Positions 25,053-37,372 of a DNA stretch of 64,000 nt are shown here, piece after piece; the first letter of the stretch is position 1, and each line of letters opens with the position of its first letter. The stretch comes from Galeruca laticollis. Its lineage: Eukaryota; Arthropoda; Insecta; Coleoptera; Chrysomelidae. The notes under the pieces were generated by a model. It was not told where the DNA came from, ran no database searches, and saw only the letters and a program-made list of their open reading frames with translations. A program made the position numbers and the translations under genes. The stretch is from assembly GCA_963921935.1 (NCBI GenBank), contig OY998178.1, positions 44,384,951 to 44,448,950 on the forward strand, in the 5' to 3' direction.

Positions 25053-26786
25053 TTGAAAATTTGTTAAAAAGTTATGCAAATAAAAAATTACATACTAATT
25101 TTTGCATTTGAGTCGCTGCTTTTAAAAATTAGTGAAAATACTTGAATTTTATTTAATAAAGGCATAATATTCTTATACAAATTTTAAACAAGTATATGTT
25201 GTAACTAAAAGCGGCAACATTGCTCAAAATTTCAGTACCTGATTTATTTGTCTAGTGTAAACTACTTGGTAGTTTTGTCCTTGTTTAGTTACCATATAAA
25301 GAGAGATGCAAATATCGTCAGATCATGAGTAGCGAGTAGAAATTTTCTTTTTCGTTTTTATGCGTGTTTTAAGACTTTTTGTGACTTTTAATGACCTGTA
25401 GTGACTTTTAGTAATTTTTAAGATAATTATTTTAATTTTTTTGGATTATCATGGTTCGTCAGTGCCAAGTTTGTAAGAAAAACAGTCGATATTGCCAAGG
25501 CCATGTATCCACAATACCATCCATACTTTTGGTAATTCATTCATTATTTAACTACTGGGATTTAGGTTGTTGGCCGCAAAAATAAACTTGTTTATGAATG
25601 AATAGCACTCTCTATTATATATTATTGCTCCAAGCGAATAACTACCTGATATTGCTGGAGGAGAATATAAAGTATGGTTTCGTCCTTCTCTGGCTATTTA
25701 ACTGAAAGCAGATGTGGCATGCATTGATGGAGAGGTGTTACCAATTGTATCTCTATATTATTTCCAAAAACCTGCTATCAACACTATCAACGAACTGTAA
25801 CTTCCTACAAACGACTTTATTGATTTATTTGAATTCTGAGCCTAACATCATTGGAGTTTGTGCTCGAAATTGGTGATTCACCAAATTTGTTGAAAACAAG
25901 AATAAGTTTTTTGAAAATAATAGTAATACAAGTAGATAGTAAGAACAATATTTTTGATAAAGGCAGGGAAAATATGGATAAGCAATTACACCCTGAAAGT
26001 AGAGGTGGTTCATATTATCCTATCATCTTCCAGTCTTATTCCTAGAAGCTTGAAAACAGTCACATCAAATTCGGACTCAATAAAACACTAGTGTCACATA
26101 ATAAAAAAAAGAAATCCATGCAGTTCTTAAGTCAAATTAAAATTCAAGCTCAGAATGGATAAGTACACGCATATATAAGGATGAAAAAATTAATCTTTGG
26201 GAAATAACAGTTTTATTGTCCAGCAGTCACCTATTTAAGGATAAATTGATAAACTAAAAATGGCATATAAAAAATATGAAAAATTGGAACAGAAACTTAT
26301 GCTATATATCTTAGTTTACTTTAGTATTGAATGAATCACGTGGTAGAAATAGAAGTAACTGTGTTGAGAACTGGATATGACATTCATTATTTTAAAAATC
26401 TTACAGCAGTTGGTTGAGTTATGCTTTAGAAGAAATTAGATAGTAAGAGAAAGCAATGTCTACTGCACTACATAATCGCCATATTTAAAAAACGGTTCAA
26501 CTCTGAGACGAGAAAAATCTCAAGTTCTCCTTGTTTTCGAGATACAAGACATATTAAATTAACTCATACTTTTCAACAGTTTATTTTTATCACCTCGAGG
26601 AACTGTCAAAAAATATGTTTTGAGATTGAAGAAATATTTATAGGAATTGGTTATAGTAAATTTTTTCTTACCTGATTTACAAAATTTTATTAGAGTAGTA
26701 ACCACAGCAAGAAAGATTTTTGTAATATGATATTAGTGTATAATGTAATAATCTGAAAAAGATTGTTAGAAATAGATTATGTAAAG
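25053..26786. other. No recognised gene
   Basis: A short plus-strand frame from 25451 starts MVRQCQVCKKNSRYCQGH, a Cys/His-rich stretch that could bind zinc, but it stops being protein-like within about 40 codons. The rest is AT-rich without matches. Confidence 0.4.
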
Positions 26787-27075
26787 CCGGCGCGGCGCCT
26801 ATGATGAAAGGGCCGACTGACTTGACTTGTCCTAGACGGTTCGTCCCGTCCGTGTCCCGTGCGTAATCAAATTTCTATCTGAGGAAATTGAATATAAAAT
26901 TTAAGGAGCTGACAATTTGGGCCGTTGTCGCCGCCGCCGACGGCGACGACGGCGGTGGCGCTGATAAGTTGACAAGAAAGAAGCGGCATAATTGAGCGGT
27001 AAAATGTGTGGCGGCGAAGCGTTATTAAAGTTACACGCGTGCGACTTCGCCGACGGAGGCGACATTATTAAAATT
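26787..27075. other. GC-rich, CpG-rich island
   Basis: This is the most GC-rich block in the window, with GCCGGCGCGGCGCC at 26787 and a run of CCG/GAC triplets at about 26920-26965 that can fold on itself (GCCGCCGCC against GGCGGTGGC). Flanks are AT-rich. No long open frame or tRNA/rRNA signature is visible. It could be a promoter-type CpG island, a conserved noncoding element or part of an unrecognised exon. Confidence 0.6.
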
Positions 27076-27786
27076 TGACAGCAAACGCTGGCCTACCAGA
27101 AAGACCTTTAATTTTCACGATTTTATGAATAACAGCGCTCGAATGCTCACTTTTAATTCCAGTAAAGTATTCTTTGGTCAATGGTATATTATGTATTATC
27201 TCTCAGATCATTTATTGTAATACGAGATAACCCATCTGCCAAAACATTTTAGTCTCCTTAGATTTTGGATTTCGAAATCATGTTCTTCCAAATCCAATCT
27301 CATTCATGTGAATTTAGAAGAGTGTTTTTTATGGAAGAAAGATAAACAAGATGATCGCTTTTTACCAGGAATATTTTGCTGTACAGATAATTGTGATCGT
27401 TTAAAACAAAATGGTGAATTATTTGAAGTATTCTAGGTATAAAAACGAGTTTTATTTATCTTTGTTGGTTAGAATTACTATTCCAATAATATGATCAAGA
27501 ATCTGTTTCACGCATAATCTTATGTCATCGCATAATTTTAGTGAATTAAGATTTCCCAAGTGTATAAAACTACCAGACGAATTTAATGAATTTAAAAATG
27601 CTGTTGAAAAGATCACACTTCCAATATTGTTATTTTTATGTCTATCAATTTATATGTTTTTTATACTCGGCATTCTTTCATTGTTGCATTACATTATTTC
27701 GTGTAGATCTCTCTAATACAACTGTTTTATCCAAATAATATTTTCCAGCATTTTATAATATATACATATACATAATATTTTCCTAT

Positions 27787-28937
27787 TCACGGATACGCTA
27801 TTTCGATAAGGATACTTTTTTTCTTCCTGCTCTCGATCTCTCGATTATCCCCTTCAATTTTTCCTTGAATGATAAGGTGTTGAAAGTGGTAACAATTAGC
27901 ACGCAGTATGTGTTCCGGGTAAGATATGTTTCTTCTCTTAATGTTTTCAAAAAGCTCTCGTTTCACCAGACCGGCTCTTCGAAGTATTTCTTCATTTCTC
28001 ACATGATTGACGCAGGATATTTTTAGCATTCATCTCAGTGTTCACATTTGAAAGACTTCGATCTTATTTATGGTGGTTATTTTCAATGTCCATGCCTCCA
28101 CTCCGTATAGATGAGTGTACCAGACAAAAGATTTTGATCCCATGTATCCTAGATATTTAGTCTCTGTTACCTGTAATATATGTCCATTTATGTGAATACG
28201 AGTTTAAGGAATATTGTTCTTACAGACGACCAAAAATTTGGTTTTACTTTAAATGTTTTTGGTTCCACTGATGTTAATTTTTTACCCAACTGTTTATATG
28301 CTGCAGTGACCCTATTGAGTAGTGTTAGCATAATATCCATGGGAATTCCATTTATTTTAATGTCGACGGGACTAACGGAGATTGACTCAATGAATGCTCT
28401 TTCTACATATAAGTTGAATACCGTTGGAGATAAGATGCACCCTTATCTAACTCCTTTTTTAATTTCAAACTCTTCTGTGGTCTCTGAGTTGCTTAGTCTA
28501 ATTTCTGTTTTTTGGTTCCAGTAAAGATTAGTGATGAGCCTGGTACATTTTTCATCCAGTCCAAGGTCTTTGAGATATGATATTGAAAGATTATGCTGAA
28601 CATTTTCGAATGCTTTTTCATAAACTATGAAGCATATAACGAGCATTTTGTTTATCTTGACAGTCCTGTATTAATGTTGGTATAATAAATATGGTTTCTT
28701 TGGTTCCGGATTCGTTTTTAAATCTAAACCAACCAGCCCCACTTGCTTCCATATATTTTTATAAAACCTTGTGTGCAAAACTTTGAAAAAGAGTTTTAGA
28801 AAATGGCTCATAAGACTAATGAACCGGTAGTATTTACAAGTGTTTGCGTTGTTTGACATTGGTAATGTGATGAAAGTGGAGCGGAGACAATCCTCAGGAA
28901 AACATCCAGTGTCATAGATACGTCGATAAGAGCACAC
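27787..28937 (-). pseudogene. RTE-like LINE reverse transcriptase remnant
   Basis: From 28937 leftwards: IYDTGCFPEDCLRSTFITLP, CKYYRFISLMSHFLKLFFKV (motif 1-2 region), FIVYEKAFENVQHNLSISYL (motif A, with the usual Asp replaced), RLITNLYWNQKTEIRLSNSE and IKKGVR before motif B. Then degraded sequence, and at 28029-27787 a C-terminal block with NHVRNEEILRRAG, RELFENIKRR and LIIQGKIEGDN, which follows the RT in many insect LINEs of RTE or related clades. The YADD region is missing and several frame changes are present. Clade assignment is tentative. Confidence 0.7.
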
Positions 28938-28974
28938 CCACTTTTTAATAATTAATAAAAAAATCCGCTATTTA

Positions 28975-29370
28975 AAGTGGTGGTGCTGGCTTGAGCTCAA
29001 GCTAGCACCCCCATCTTCACAAAATCAAATTTTAACAGCATAACTTTGAATTCAGGACTAATTTGTATCCAAAAGCTTTTTACATTATTATATTATTTTG
29101 TTTATAAAAGATGGTAATAAATCACACCACGTGTTTTATTAATTTCCAAGTAAATCGTTAAAAAATTTCAAATTTTTAAAAGTAACTAAAGATTAATAAT
29201 TTTCGAATATAGGCCTATTTTGTACCGAAAAAATTGGAATTTGTAACCACACGGTTTTCCCTTAAAAGTGGTTTTGAATATAAGGGTGCTGACTTGATCT
29301 GAGGCTAGCATCCCCACTTTTACAAAACCTAATTTTAACAGCATAACTTTAAATTTAGGACTGTGGTTTT
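28975..29370. repeat. Repeat with GCTTGAGCTCAAGC palindrome, first copies
   Basis: A unit of about 290 bp begins with GGTGCTGGCTTGAGCTCAAG and continues with CCCCCATCTT.. and TTTTAACAGCATAACTTT. It starts again, truncated, at about 29285. A third copy lies at 30770-31030, after the satellite block. Shared blocks include TTATTATATTATTTTGTTTA and CCAAGTAAATCGTTAAAAAA. Confidence 0.7.
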
Positions 29371-29604
29371 TTAGTCGAGTTTGTTCTTCTCGATTGAGTA
29401 TTTTGTTTATTTAAACGTTATGAATTTACTTTGAATAGATAGTATTATGACGAAAAATAAGCCTATAAAAACATAACGATCATATACACAAGACTTTACG
29501 CTATCACAACAACTTATTTTATTTTTACTTGTATAAGATATATCTACGTATAGAATTTATTGTAACAACATGAAAAAACGGTTTTTAGAAAATAATCCTG
29601 TGTG

Positions 29605-29632
29605 TATGTCGTCGTCGTCGTTGTCGTCGGCC
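29605..29632. repeat. (GTC)n microsatellite
   Basis: About nine imperfect GTC/GTT units beside the satellite block. Confidence 0.8.
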
Positions 29633-29650
29633 ACTTTTCCTTACATGTCT

Positions 29651-30245
29651 TGTTAGCACGATACAGCCTCCGGAGTGCAATAAGTCAGAAATTTTATGAT
29701 TGAATATTGTTAAGGACATATCACAGATGAACCCTATTGATTTTCAGCTCACCAGAGCCAGTACAACGGGTGCTATGGTACTTGAAGTACGACATTTTGT
29801 GATTTTTTGAGAAATTTCAGTTTGTTAACACGATACAGCCTCTGGAGTTGGAATTCTCAACAAGTTACCAATTTTATGATCTAATATTATTCAAGACATC
29901 TCACTGATGAATCCTATTGATTTTCAGCTCTCCAGAGCTAATACAACAGGTGCTACAGTCCTTTAAGTACGATATTTCTGTCATTTTAGGAGAAGTTTCA
30001 GTTTGTTAGCACGATACAGCCTCCAGAGAGTATACGATATATCAATTTTATGATTGAATATTGTTCAGGGTGTCTCACAGCTGTACTCTATTGATTATCA
30101 GTTGACTAGAGCGAGTACAGCGGGTCCTATAAATCCAGATATACTAAATTTTTGGTTATTTTTGGAGAAATTTCGGTTTGTTAGCACGATACATCCCCCG
30201 AAGTGTATACAAGTAACAATTTTAAGGTAGAATATTGTTCAGGGC
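29651..30245. repeat. ~175-bp tandem repeat, about 3.4 units
   Basis: TGTTAGCACGATACAGCC recurs with small changes at 29651, 29823, 30004 and 30179, so units are 172, 181 and 175 bp. Each holds ATTTTATGATTGAATATTGTTC, a CAG(C/T)T..CCAGAGC block and GAGAAATTTCAGTTTG at its end. This is the form of a short satellite array, moderately diverged. Confidence 0.9.
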
Positions 30246-30769
30246 CACAGATGCGGAAAAGTTAGTTTTAATCTTTAAGACCGTTTATTTTACATTCGGT
30301 TTCCAATGAATACAGGAGACCAATGTTAATGTTTTCACAACTATTTATTAAATTTATATACACTATATAGAATATTAGCTACTAAATTACTTTAGCCACT
30401 GACTCACTATCAGAGATTATTTTTATAAAGTGAAACTATTTTATCGCATACATATAAGCCATTTTTATGTACCTCGTGCTGAAGCGACGGAAAAAGACAG
30501 ACTCGTTGGAATACAGAAGCTGACTCTATGTGTGTTACCTTGCGGCAGGTTCGTGCAACTTAAAAGCTTTTCTACTTTCGCACCATCCATTGTGAGGGTA
30601 GGCGCGTAGTACTTGGTATGTATGTACTCCTAGTCTATACCAGATATGGCTCTAAGAGAGTAGTTCTCCGAATTTAAATAGTATTAAATATTCTGGTGAA
30701 AAGGAATTGCACCAGACTGATTTGTGCCCAAAAAACTAGAATTTGTACCCACCCAGTTTTCCCTCTAAA

Positions 30770-31030
30770 AAGGTTCTTAATATGGGGGTGCTGGCTTAAA
30801 CTCAAGCTAGCCCCCCCCTTTATAAAATCAAGTTTTTAACAGCATAACTTTAAATTTGAATTTACGATCAATTTGTTCCAAAAAGCGTTTTTTCATTATT
30901 ATATTATTTTGTTTACAAAACGTCATAATAAATTAGACCTCGCGTTTTATTAATTCCCAAGTAAATCGTTAAAAAATTTTAAATTATCAAAAATAACTAG
31001 ATTATTAATTTTCAAATATCGGACTAATGT
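30770..31030. repeat. Palindrome-bearing repeat, third copy
   Basis: Matches the unit at 28975-29275: GGGGGTGCTGGCTTAAACTC, the CAGCATAACTTTAAATTT block and CCAAGTAAATCGTTAAAAAA. The three copies bracket the 175-bp satellite and the sequence at 30250-30720. Confidence 0.7.
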
Positions 31031-32150
31031 CTACTCATATTTTACCCAAAAAACTACTTTTTAGCGAGGTGTTTAATTCAGCATAAACAGTTGTGACTAA
31101 TATGAATTTGAACACCACAGCTGAGTACATCTTCAAAATAAAACCTAAATTAATTATTGTAGTACGTTCCAGGTGAGTGAATTACAATTTGAGTAGTGTG
31201 AATAATACCTATTTCAATGACATTTTAGGTATTCTATTCAAAACTAATGAGTTTGATATAACCAATAGTAAGTCATTATCTAAATTATTTTGAATTCGTA
31301 GTTTATCTCTTAAAACGCGCATTCCTAGTGGGATGCTCCGTAATTTCAGTAATAGAAGGATAGTATTAAAAACGATTAAGGCTATACATATCAAGTATAT
31401 TGTACGAACACACAGTTTTTTTACTGAATATAATTCTCTGATGTTCCTTTATACATTATAATGGAAGGAATGTGATTATGTACTAGCTCCACCTTTTTAT
31501 TTAGAGGGTCGGATTCATTCGATGTATTATTTGCCATTCGGTGAATCGGCTGTAACACTCATAATGGGCAACATCAGATTCGGGCATACGACGTGCATAT
31601 CTCAGTGGTTCATAATGCACGACGCCGGCTAATTCATACAAGTTATTAATATCTATTGCCATTCGGATTATTGTTGGTAAATCCTTCAATTCTATTTATT
31701 ATTAGGAAATAGCACCAATCAGATATAGAAGTGGTAGATCAAAGACGCGTGTCATCTGAAGAACAAAAAAATATCGTCACACTGGCTCCTTTCGGAATTT
31801 TTGCTACAGTGTGACAAAAAAATGTTATTCAATTTTTCATCCAATCAGAAATGGAAGCCCTCGGTAATACCATGTAACGCACATCATTACTAAGCCGCTA
31901 AGCAGTCAAAAAGAGTAATAACACCAGAGTATGACGACAGTCTTATCTTCTAACCGCTTTGAACTATTTGCGCATATATACCAGGGAAAGAAAACTGAAT
32001 GTTTTTGTATCGTCAAAGGATTGCCGCGGTTACCGTAAAAGACCTTACTGAAAATAAGATTATGTATCTATGACAAAAAATATGGATTTCTAATTGTAAT
32101 TATATTATTATATTATATATTATTAGAGGCAAAACAATTCATAATATCAA
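31031..32150. other. Mostly no gene; one short weak frame
   Basis: The minus-strand frame 31689-31501 (62 codons) reads NLYELAGVVHYEPLRYARRM..DVAHYECYSR..WQII. The pattern YxLxGVVxY....HYxxYxR is faintly like the end of C19-type peptidase domains found in some insect repeats. It is isolated and I do not name a gene. Confidence 0.3.
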
Positions 32151-32212
32151 AACAAAAAAGCCTGGGAATGGGAAGTAGGCCAGGTTTCAAGACACACTTA
32201 ATTCAAGAGTTT

Positions 32213-32247
32213 ATCTAGATTTCGGTCCATTGTGAACTTTCATCAGA
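32213..32247 (-). ncRNA. Hammerhead-like motif, family 6
   Basis: On the minus strand: CTGATGA, AA, a GTTC/GGAC stem with a short loop, C, GAA, then the perfect 8-nt palindrome ATCTAGAT and A. It stands alone here, without an inverted partner or coding sequence, and may mark a PLE fragment between about 32150 and 32330. Confidence 0.45.
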
Positions 32248-33026
32248 ATGACTGCTGTGAGTAGGGTTGCCAACTCTGAAAATTAGTTTTTCGGAATTTG
32301 ATTGAAAAAAGTCGGGACAGGTTCAATAAGATCGAGACTTCATGTAAAATGTTTTCAATCATTATAAGATGCAAAAGGTTGTGACAATAGAATTTCTACT
32401 TACAATACAATACAACAAAAAATCATTTTTAAGGTCAAACTCAAGCCCCGTATCAATCTTGTTAATAATAACCTTGAATCATATATTTTTGTTAAAGCCT
32501 TATTTTGAAAATCTTATGCCACGCTTATTATTCAAGGATGTTAATAGAGTAAATATTATGATCCTTTTGCCACGTGTATTACATTTGCAGTCTACATTAC
32601 CTTGTGTCAATACCAGAGAGGAAGTATTCTAATAAACTCATGTTGCGTTTATAAATTTTTATTTCATATCAAAATTGTGTTTTGATCAATATAATAATAT
32701 ATATGTACTCATACAATTATGCTGCTACACTACGCTGTGTTATTCGATTTATTATTGCAATATACATAATAATAATTACTGTAGTAAAAAGAATTAATTT
32801 AATATTACAAATATCAAAGTGTACGACTCTTCCATGAATTTGTAAAATCGCAATCAAACATTTTCAACCGAGTTCCAAATAGATAATCGATCAAAAAGGG
32901 TTACTCAATTACAAAAAGTAATTTCGTGTTTACCGATATCGCTAAAAAAATTAATATTATGGTGAGATGAAAATGCAATATAAACAAACAACTGACAGAC
33001 ACATAGGGATAAAGTGATCGAGTACT

Positions 33027-33984
33027 AGTGTTTTAAATGAAACTCAATGTTTCTAACTAATTCCACAATATAATGAAAAATGTTGAAAATTCTAAAAAAT
33101 TGACAATTGTTTCTATAACTGAATATCATCGTCAGAATGACAGAAGTTACATTTCATTTAATGCCTACCTGATGTTTAGTAGTTATTTTTGGATAGACCA
33201 AGAAGTGACCTACCTTGTGATTGACTTAATATATGTTAATAGAAAAAAGAAGAAGATGTGATATTACAAATATTGAAGCTTAGATATTATTAGCCCTATG
33301 GTGATATCCCGGATATCATTTTTTTTTCAATTAAGATCAGTATAACTGTGCAATGATATAGAAAACCAGGGAAACTACATCTGCTGATCAATTATCACTT
33401 AAGAAAATAGTTCAATAGTGGAGAACTCCCTAGATTTATCTGTTCATTGACGACTTCATATTGTGGGTTTCTTAAGTGTCTTCTAATTTCCAACTCTTAA
33501 GAAACCGACAATATGAAGTCGTCAATGAACAGATGAATCTAGGGAGTTCTCCACTATTAAACTGTCTTCTTAAGTGATAATTGTAAAGATCAGCAGATAT
33601 AGTTTTCCTGGTTTTCTATATCATTGCACAGTTATACTGATCTTAATTGGAAAAATTATATCCAGGATATCACCATATGGCTAATAATATATAAGCTTCA
33701 ATGTTTGTAATATCACATCTTTTTTCTATTAACATATATTAAGTCAATCACAAAGTAGGTCACTTCTTGGTCTACCCAAAAATCACTACTAAACATCAGG
33801 TAGGCATCAAATGAAATGTAACTTCTGTCATTCTGACGATGATATTCAGTTATCGAAACAATTGTCAATTTTTTAGAATTTTCAACATTTTTCATTATAT
33901 TGTGGAATTAGCTAGAAACATTGAGTTTAATTTAAAACACTAATATGAGTAGATTCCACGAAGTAAGGGTCGAGACAGGTAATT
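33027..33984. mobile_element. PLE inverted-arm element, family 5 copy 2
   Basis: Two arms of about 450 bp meet near 33495. The outer ends GTGTTTTAAATGAAACTC and the right-hand 45-nt tail match the other copies. An imperfect 12-bp duplication flanks it: TGATCGAGTACT at 33015-33026 and TGATCAATTACT at 33985-33996. The mirrored 60-62-codon frames at 33073 and 33713 are the same noncoding arm read on opposite strands. Confidence 0.8.
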
Positions 33985-34235
33985 TGATCAATTACTATTT
34001 TTTGGATTTTTGAAAATGCAAACTACAATTCCATTTAACTTTATTCCATATTTTTCCTATCAGTATGTGTTACTGCATTTGTATTATTATTTGTCTCCTG
34101 AGCTTTTTCTATTTTTTACAGTATTTGAACACAAATCTTTATCAAAGCTTACATTTTTTTCAATTGTCTTGTAAGCCATTTCAGGAATCATTTTAAGTCA
34201 ATATAGCTTCGCTTGGATCCCGCTAAGTACTGTAA

Positions 34236-35705
34236 TAACCTAGGGAATTCCGCTATAATCCTAAAAAAAACTCTAATACTCTCGAAAAAATTCAGTAATA
34301 ACCATTGAAAAAACTCTGCTGCCAAAATGTCCCAGATGGACAAAGAAGGCAGCGTAGCTGGCTGTCACCACCCACGATTTCGTGGGAAACAGGAGTCGAC
34401 GGCTCCTGGAAGAAATATCCGAAAGGGTTGGCTTCGGTCTCCGCTGCTACCAGTTGTCATTGGTAATGAGAGGTCTTGTGTTATGGGGTAACGTCAGTTC
34501 AAAGGGTGGGTTAAGGAAAATCTTAGGTGTGGCTCTTATGGGTATATGTTATGTATTCATATAATCATGCTCTCCTGGTGGAGAAAATAAACGAACCGAT
34601 AATAATTCCTTTAACGAGTTTAATATACAAAATAAAAAAAATAAAAAGAGATTATACCAATTGACAAAGCATCAGAAATAATTGTACGTAAAGTCTTGTG
34701 ACTGTAAATAATTAAAACCAATGATAGGATCGAGAGAAAACTTGAGCTACCATGTTACATTAAGAGAAATGAAATGCAAAATAAAATGGCATTTGTTAGT
34801 TTTAAAATAATCGCCGCAACCGAAATATATTCGCGCACCCTATATATGAAACTTTGAAATTAGCAAATTAATTTTCAACCTCAAATGTGCTCCCTATCCC
34901 TGAGTCACACAGAGAAGTATCACCATTAAATACTCGTTTGCGATATGAAATAACATAAATTAACTTATATGGATAGTATCATAGATGCGGGCTGGTAATG
35001 AATAATTTGACCAAACTACAAAAAAAGTCATAATACACAGTTAGTATAATTTTTAAATTAGACTTACCAATTCCCAGATTGGGTGTTCACAAAAACGCCG
35101 ACGACCACGACTCGCGTTTCGAACAAAAAAAGAGAAACCCCTTCAGAGCGCGTACAGTAGATGCTCCCTTGTAAACTTCTTTTCCTCCTTTCGAAAAAAA
35201 ATACACTTGATAATTAAAACACTACGTCTTAATTATGTTACTTAAACTCAGGACTCCTCAAAAACCGCTATCCGCGAACCCAAAAAAAACTAGACCGCTC
35301 CCTACCGCGAGTTTTTACCAACTACCACTTCAATTGTTACATTTTCGTGGTTTCGGCATTTCTCTCTATGTCAGCATCGTTTATTTTTGTACCTGTTAAT
35401 TTTCTGATTGGTGGAACTTATCGTTCGACGTAATTGTGTAATAGATTTTTTACCTCGAATAACAATGAATTTTTATTTGATCTCGCAAAATTTCGTTATT
35501 TGGGCGCAATTATTACTTCCTGTTAAAATATTATTTTCTTCTTTTTTTTTGCAACAAATTCAGACTGCTTAGCTAAGTGTTTTTTACATTGTATGGATGT
35601 TAACGACCGATTTTTATAGTTTAAACGTTACAATATAAAAAGTAATTTGTTATACACGGTGATCCTCCCTATGTTTCTTACTTTGCTACTTATTACAGTA
35701 CTCAC
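34236..35705 (+). repeat. Dispersed repeat, copy B
   Basis: Counterpart of copy A at 5930-8330 without the foldback insertion. It holds the GTCGACGGCTCCTGGAAG segment at 34396, about 235 bases lost from copy A, then roughly 1 kb of close match ending in CCTCCCTATGTTTCTTACTT. No coding frame was found. Confidence 0.65.
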
Positions 35706-36312
35706 CATTAAATTGGGACTGTAGTGTCTATCAAATTAACAGTTTCATATTTTTGCCAGTGGAAATGACTAATAAAAGTATCTTTGGCATGTTTTTTAAT
35801 CAAAACTTCAACTTCTGATTGTTCTAGTGATCTAAAGCTTGAAGTATAAACAAGAATTCAGGATGGCAATGTCAGAATAATGCCATAGACTTATTACGTT
35901 ATTATTTCCAAATGCAACTAGTTTCAGTACAATGGATGAAATACTCTACTCGACATATATTTCAAGATTAAAATTGATGCCCCACTTATTAAATCAGTTT
36001 TATTTATATATAAAAAAACGAATGGCACATGATCGATTAGACAGGCTTATTTCGATTTTGGCCCAACCGATTTATGTAGCGAGTTTGGGTTAAATCCGTC
36101 AAAATATGCGCCCTCTATCGTGCTTACAAATTTCGTTATAACACATACATGAAATATGAGGTTTGTTTATATGTCTGACCGTTATTCCAAGAGGACAACA
36201 ACTACTTTCTAGGCAAATACCACGCAGGATATGGAATTACAACCCCTTCGAAAAACGTAACGTCGATATATATATATATATAAAAGGAAGATAGTCTTTG
36301 CTGACTGTTAGG

Positions 36313-36843
36313 AATAAAATTGGTGAATATTGGGGAAAGCAGCAAGAAGAAAACGGAAAACGTGTACTCTTAACGGAAAATTTTCAAGCTTTCGAGGATG
36401 ATTGTCCTCATCATCAGGAATACTGAAATGGAAAAACAGCATTAAGATACTGTAGTTGATAAGTAATATACAATATAGAAGAAATCGCAACAGGTGCGAA
36501 CTTACCTCCGAATTGAGGTTAGAATCCATTATGTTGTATAAAAATAAACTACGGACATTCAAATATGAAACCTTTGTTAGTGAACTGTTTCATATTTGAA
36601 TGTCCGTAGTTTATTTTTATACAACATAATGGATTCTAACCTCAATTCGGAGGTAAGTTCGCACCTGTTGCGATTTCTTCTATATTGTATATTACTTATC
36701 AACTACAGTATCTTAATGCTGTTTTTCCATTTCAGTATTCCTGATGATGAGGACAATCATCCTCGAAAGCTTGAAAATTTTCCGTTAAGAGTACACGTTT
36801 TCCGTTTTCTTCTTGCTGCTTTCCCCAATATTCACCAGTTTTA
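36313..36843. mobile_element. Near-perfect foldback, Penelope-like (hammerhead family 2)
   Basis: Arms of about 255 bp (36313-36567 and 36583-36843) are almost perfect inverted copies around a 15-base centre. Because they mirror each other, the same 75-residue frame appears on both strands; it is not a gene. Each arm carries CTGATGA, T, GAGGA/TCCTC, GAA, AGCT, T. A (TA)n run follows at 36842-36888 and a short one precedes at about 36268. High arm identity means recent origin or gene conversion. Confidence 0.65.
36740..36773 (+). ncRNA. Hammerhead-like motif, family 2 (partner at 36387-36418, minus)
   Basis: CTGATGA, extra T, a perfect 5-bp GAGGA/TCCTC stem around CAATCA, GAA, palindrome AGCT, then T. 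Same one-base offset before the stem as in families 1 and 5. Confidence 0.5.
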
Positions 36844-36847
36844 TATA

Positions 36848-36892
<45 letters not shown>

Positions 36893-36894
36893 AT

Positions 36895-37218
36895 TACTTT
36901 TTATTATTTATTTAAGTAAAAACCAAATGTTTATTTCTCTATTAAATTTATCTATGGTTTAGATTTGTTTATGAATTGAATATATGGAATTGGCTAGCTC
37001 AGGTTATATGATTTATATTTTTATTATTAATTTACTGTTTTAATGGAGAGCATGAGAACACTTACTCTCGTTGGGTTCAGGATAGAATTAAACAAAATAT
37101 ATGAAATCTGCATCCCACAAATAACCTGCGAAAATCATCTCCACCAACGCTGTGAGTCGATTATATGAAACACAGTAATTCAACCTCTATGGTATGAAAC
37201 CTTTCCCTGTGTTTTACA
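36895..37218 (+). repeat. LTR-like arm left of gypsy-type element
   Basis: About 325 bp matches 40556-40889 in inverted orientation (GGAGAGCATGAGAACACTTA, ACCTGCGAAAATCATCTCCA, AACCTCTATGGTATGAAACC). It ends ..GTTTTACA, followed two bases later by TGACGCCCGTAACGTGGGGC (37221-37240), which resembles a retroviral-type primer-binding site, so this arm is probably a 5' LTR. Confidence 0.55.
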
Positions 37219-37372
37219 AATGACGCCCGTAACGTGGGGCAATTAAATATCCAATTATAATATAAATAATTATAGTTAAAAATATTTGGTAGCATTTTGT
37301 GAAAAGAATAATTAAAAATATATATAAATATTAAAAAAATTTATTGACTATATTAAAAAAAAATTACATAAA

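Noticed and set aside
28180..28524. 114-codon plus-strand frame
   Set aside because: Shadow of the minus-strand RTE-like pseudogene.
33073..33895. Mirrored 60-62-codon frames
   Set aside because: Noncoding PLE arms read in both directions.
36308..36919. Two near-identical frames on opposite strands (84 and 107 codons)
   Set aside because: They are the mirrored arms of a near-perfect inverted repeat.
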